A stretch of 64,000 nt of DNA from Asterochloris sp. CNOR1 (Eukaryota > Chlorophyta > Trebouxiophyceae > Trebouxiales > Trebouxiaceae). The notes under the pieces are model-generated. The model had not been told where the DNA came from and did not search any database. It saw only the letters and a list, made by a program, of their open reading frames with translations. The translations under genes were made by a program, and so were the position numbers. Shown here in pieces: positions 63,144 through 64,000 of this stretch (its first letter is position 1; the number at the start of each line of letters is the position of its first letter). The stretch covers positions 1-64,000 of the forward strand of contig OZ017746.1 in assembly GCA_963969365.1 (NCBI GenBank). Direction: 5' to 3'.

Positions 63144-63505
63144 ATGCCCCGCCCAGTGGCTGCTACGGTGGGCCTCAAGCAGCTCTGCCTTGGACCCCCA
63201 GCCACCCAGTTGTTTACATCACTGCAGCACCTTGGCTGGCCTAGTGCAGCCTTCTTGCATGGCAGACTCTGCTGCATGAGCATGTGTAGTGCCAACACAT
63301 GCCCAGCCACAGCAGCATGGCAGAGGCCAACCCCCTGGGGGCTTGCTGTGCAGGGGTCTGACATGGCCACAGTCCAGGCCTGGGCGGATGGCGGCCTGGT
63401 GACAGGGGCAATACTGTTCAGGGCTGTGTTCCTGCAGCCCCACATGCCACTCGCCGGGATTGAGATCTTCGGGCCAGGCTACAAGGCAGTGCTCTTCATG
63501 CCAGG
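63144..63505 (+). CDS. Possible first exon of an unrecognised plus-strand gene
   Basis: An open frame from ATG 63144 (MPRPVAATVGLKQLCLGP) runs 362 bases to a donor GTAAGG at 63506, ending GIEIFGPGYKAVLFMPG in phase 2. The last 45 residues (from TVQAWADGGLVTG on) look most protein-like; the middle is Cys/Ala-rich and could hold an intron. No continuation was found before 64000. Family unknown; low certainty. Confidence 0.35.
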
Positions 63506-63871
63506 GTAAGGCTTGTCCGAAACACTTCAGCCTCAAGTGGACAGTTCTGCAGCATGCATGAATGTTGCTGTTGCGCTGGCATGGCCTGCCGGCTCACCTG
63601 CAAGCTGCGTGCTGTTGCTCACCAATATCCTGCGCGCCACAAACCTGCAGCTGACTCTTGCCCATCTCCACCTGAACTCTATCGCTGCTAGGTTCACAGA
63701 GGTTCCACCTGCCACAGTGGGCTGAAGATCCTCCCCGACCCAGGCACTTGAGAGAGCTTTGGCTGCCAAGCCGCACGTCGAAATGGCACCACTCCCGTCT
63801 GTACTGCTGATAAGCAAGATCCACCCCGCCCCAAGAAAGCCGCCCTCCATCTCCCCTTGGGCTCCCTCCTC

Positions 63872-63900
63872 ACCCCCCCCCCCGGCCCCCCCCGGCCCCC
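63872..63900. repeat. C-rich run
   Basis: About 29 bases almost entirely C, broken by GG pairs, inside a CT-rich stretch. Likely slippage-prone. Confidence 0.9.
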
Positions 63901-64000
63901 TGGGCTTTCCCCCTCCAAGGCACCCTGCCCGACATTCTGCTCAGATGATGGAGTGTTGGCCAACTTGCTTGTGGCTTGCCCACCCCAGCCAGGACTTGCT

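Overview
The window is the left end of a nuclear chromosome of a green alga. It opens with plant-type (CCCTAAA)n telomere and continues into about 63 kb of GC-rich, intron-dense DNA. The gene set is plastid-bearing and plant-like: ClpR3-type plastid protease subunit, phosphoglycolate phosphatase with a transit peptide, DnaJ-X protein and HERPUD-like ER protein. Genes are cut into many small exons, and introns nearly always end in CTGCAG or a close variant. I infer a chlorophyte, perhaps a trebouxiophyte; the exact lineage is a guess. All gene models were spliced by eye, matching donor, acceptor and reading phase.

Layout. 1-533 telomere (perfect, then degenerate); 534-695 a reading frame cut off by the telomere; about 783-1150 a three-copy tandem repeat; 2062-5610 (+) an unrecognised secreted protein; 7234-20186 (+) a DnaJ-X-domain protein with a long LEA/apolipoprotein-like helical tail and a Q/G/Y-rich insert; 20795-24062 (-) phosphoglycolate phosphatase; 24161-30206 a large palindrome whose 1.7-kb arms carry a fragment of Polinton-type DNA polymerase B and whose loop holds a protein-kinase remnant; 31174-40206 (+) a 1677-residue coiled-coil/low-complexity protein; 40277-44091 (-) a probable haem-oxygenase-fold protein; 44506-49122 (+) HERPUD-like ER membrane protein; about 49200-49615 a LINE reverse-transcriptase fragment; 50038-51981 (-) a P-loop ATPase; 52377-55663 (+) ClpR3; 56105-62373 (-) a BTB-BACK protein; 63144-63505 (+) a possible exon. 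From 20 kb on, genes alternate in strand and often converge closely.

The most unusual property is structural. Introns of at least seven genes hold decayed tandem copies of the adjacent exon edge together with its splice site. Copies lie next to donors (ClpR3, HERPUD, DnaJ-X, BTB genes) or acceptors (phosphoglycolate phosphatase, the coiled-coil gene, the haem-oxygenase-like gene). Introns here seem to grow by repeated local duplication across splice junctions. The other notable novelty is the DnaJ-X/LEA-like/prion-like fusion.

Functionally several genes belong to proteostasis (DnaJ-X, ClpR3, HERPUD, BTB-BACK) and one to photorespiration. They are not an operon and I see no evidence of co-regulation beyond shared intergenic regions between divergent pairs.
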